Of a DNA stretch of 14,811 bases, positions 14,015-14,811 are shown piece after piece. The position numbers were made by a program, and so were the translations under genes. Where the stretch lies: assembly GCA_007131945.1 (NCBI GenBank), contig SLPP01000001.1:1-14811 (forward strand), read 5' to 3'. Each line of letters opens with the position of its first letter. The first letter of the stretch is position 1. The notes under the pieces were generated by a model, which was given only the letters and a program-made list of their open reading frames with translations, ran no database searches and was not told the DNA's origin. Source of the stretch: Paracoccaceae bacterium (GTDB taxonomy: Bacteria; Pseudomonadota; Alphaproteobacteria; Rhodobacterales; Rhodobacteraceae).

Positions 14015-14811
14015 GTGACGCTCCGCTTCCAGTCCACCGGAACCGTGCCGGGCGACGGCGCACCGGTGACGATGCGCGCGAAGAGCCTGACCATCGGCCG
14101 TGGCCCCGACAACGACCTGGTCCTGCCCGATCCGGACCGGCTGATCTCGAAGACGCATTGCGTGATCGAGGATCATGGCGGCAATGTCGTGGTGATGGAC
14201 ATGTCGACGAACGGAACCTTCCTGAACTACGGCAAGGTGCCGCTGGGGCCGACCCCGACCCCGCTCAACGATGGCGACGTGCTCACGCTCGGCACCTACG
14301 AACTGGTCGTCGCGCTGGGTGGCTCCGGGCGCGGGGCCAAGGATCTGCCCGATCCGCTCGAACGCGCGCCGGTATCGCATGGCAACCCGGACGCCGCGCC
14401 GGGGCAGGACAGCCTGCTCGACGACATCGAGAGCGATGCCGACTTCCTCGACGATCTGCTGGAGAGCGGCGACCAGCCGAAGGGGCCGGCGCGCTGGGTC
14501 GAGGCGAAGGATCGGCTGGACGACTTCCTGCCGCCGCTCTCGGATGACGAGCTTCTCGGTCCGGCGCGCGAACCGGACATGCCGGCGATTCCCGACCACG
14601 GCGCCGCGGTGTCGGATCATTTCGCGCCCGGGCCGGCGAAGGCGCCGAAGATCCCCGATGACTGGGACGACCTCCTGGCCCCGTCGCGGGGCGCCGGGCC
14701 GCCCTCGCCGCCGCCGGCCACCCCGACGACGACCGGCGCGGACGACCTGGACGACCTGGGCGACCTGCCCGACCTCGCGCCGGAACCCGCGCCGGTGCCG
14801 CGACCGGCACC
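14015..14811 (+). CDS. tagH: FHA-domain protein, TagH/Fha-like (3' end missing)
   Basis: The frame is open from 14015 to the window edge without a stop, so about 265 residues of a longer protein are visible. The first 95 form a forkhead-associated domain that reads phosphothreonine. Conserved positions are Gly28-Arg29 (TIGRGPDNDLVLPD), Ser45 and His48 (LISKTHCVIEDH), and Asn66-Gly67 (DMSTNGTFLN), all intact. After this come acidic, Pro-rich low-complexity stretches with repeated D-D-L motifs (LLDDIESDADFLDDLLES, DDWDDLLAP, and DDLDDLGDLPDL). In T6SS, TagH/Fha proteins act in the Thr-phosphorylation switch with PpkA and PppA or scaffold the membrane complex. Neither partner is visible here. 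Whether the C-terminal TagH domain follows is unknown. The ATG at 14009 is an alternative start. Confidence 0.88.
   Translation, partial: MTLRFQSTGTVPGDGAPVTMRAKSLTIGRGPDNDLVLPDPDRLISKTHCVIEDHGGNVVVMDMSTNGTFLNYGKVPLGPTPTPLNDGDVLTLGTYELVVALGGSGRGAKDLPDPLERAPVSHGNPDAAPGQDSLLDDIESDADFLDDLLESGDQPKGPARWVEAKDRLDDFLPPLSDDELLGPAREPDMPAIPDHGAAVSDHFAPGPAKAPKIPDDWDDLLAPSRGAGPPSPPPATPTTTGADDLDDLGDLPDLAPEPAPVPRPA
14741..14776 (+). repeat. Four-copy 9-nt tandem repeat in the FHA gene
   Basis: GACGACCTG, GACGACCTG, GGCGACCTG and CCCGACCTC follow one another in frame, giving DDL-DDL-GDL-PDL. The first two copies are identical. Unit gain or loss would keep the frame and change linker length. Confidence 0.85.

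Noticed and set aside
14283..14810. Minus-strand ORF at the right edge
   Set aside because: It is opposite the FHA gene, whose domain residues are all present. The antisense product is Arg/Pro/Ser-rich low complexity.

Overview
The window is the interior of one type VI secretion system (T6SS) locus in GC-rich DNA. All thirteen supported genes lie on the + strand. Gene order, GC-rich third codon positions and Hcp/TagJ/ClpV-type components suggest an alphaproteobacterium, most likely Rhodobacterales. That placement is inferred from protein style and gene order, with no database search. I see no tRNA, rRNA, IS element, CRISPR array or minus-strand gene.

Layout, left to right. 1-978: tssA, with its 5' end cut off by the window edge. 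1075-3092: sheath genes tssB and tssC. 3183-3668: hcp, the tube protein, with a short hairpin-bearing gap on each side. 3764-8013: tagJ, tssE, tssF and tssG (accessory protein and baseplate/wedge), packed with 4-nt gaps or overlaps. 8010-10760: clpV (tssH), the sheath-recycling ATPase. 10761-11027: a 267-nt gap, the longest in the window, with a 14-bp perfect palindrome. 11028-13103: vgrG (tssI). 13114-13713: an uncharacterised 199-residue protein. 13710-14000: a minimal PAAR tip protein. 14015 to the right edge: an FHA-domain protein of the TagH/Fha kind, with its 3' end cut off by the window.

Together these encode the contractile injection machine. TssB/TssC form the sheath around a stack of Hcp rings. 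TssA and TssE/F/G build and cap the baseplate. VgrG and PAAR form the spike. ClpV disassembles the contracted sheath, and the FHA protein probably belongs to post-translational control. The membrane complex (TssJ/L/M), TssK, TagF and any PpkA/PppA pair are absent and would be expected outside the window.

Most of the window is canonical. The least understood parts are the small gene between vgrG and the PAAR gene, the acidic repeat-bearing tail of the FHA protein, the structured gaps around hcp and before vgrG, and the lower-GC tail of vgrG. No obvious effector or immunity gene is present. Several starts were moved from the longest possible ORF to starts with a better ribosome binding site: tssC, hcp, tagJ (TTG), tssE, tssF, clpV, vgrG, the PAAR gene and the FHA gene (GTG).
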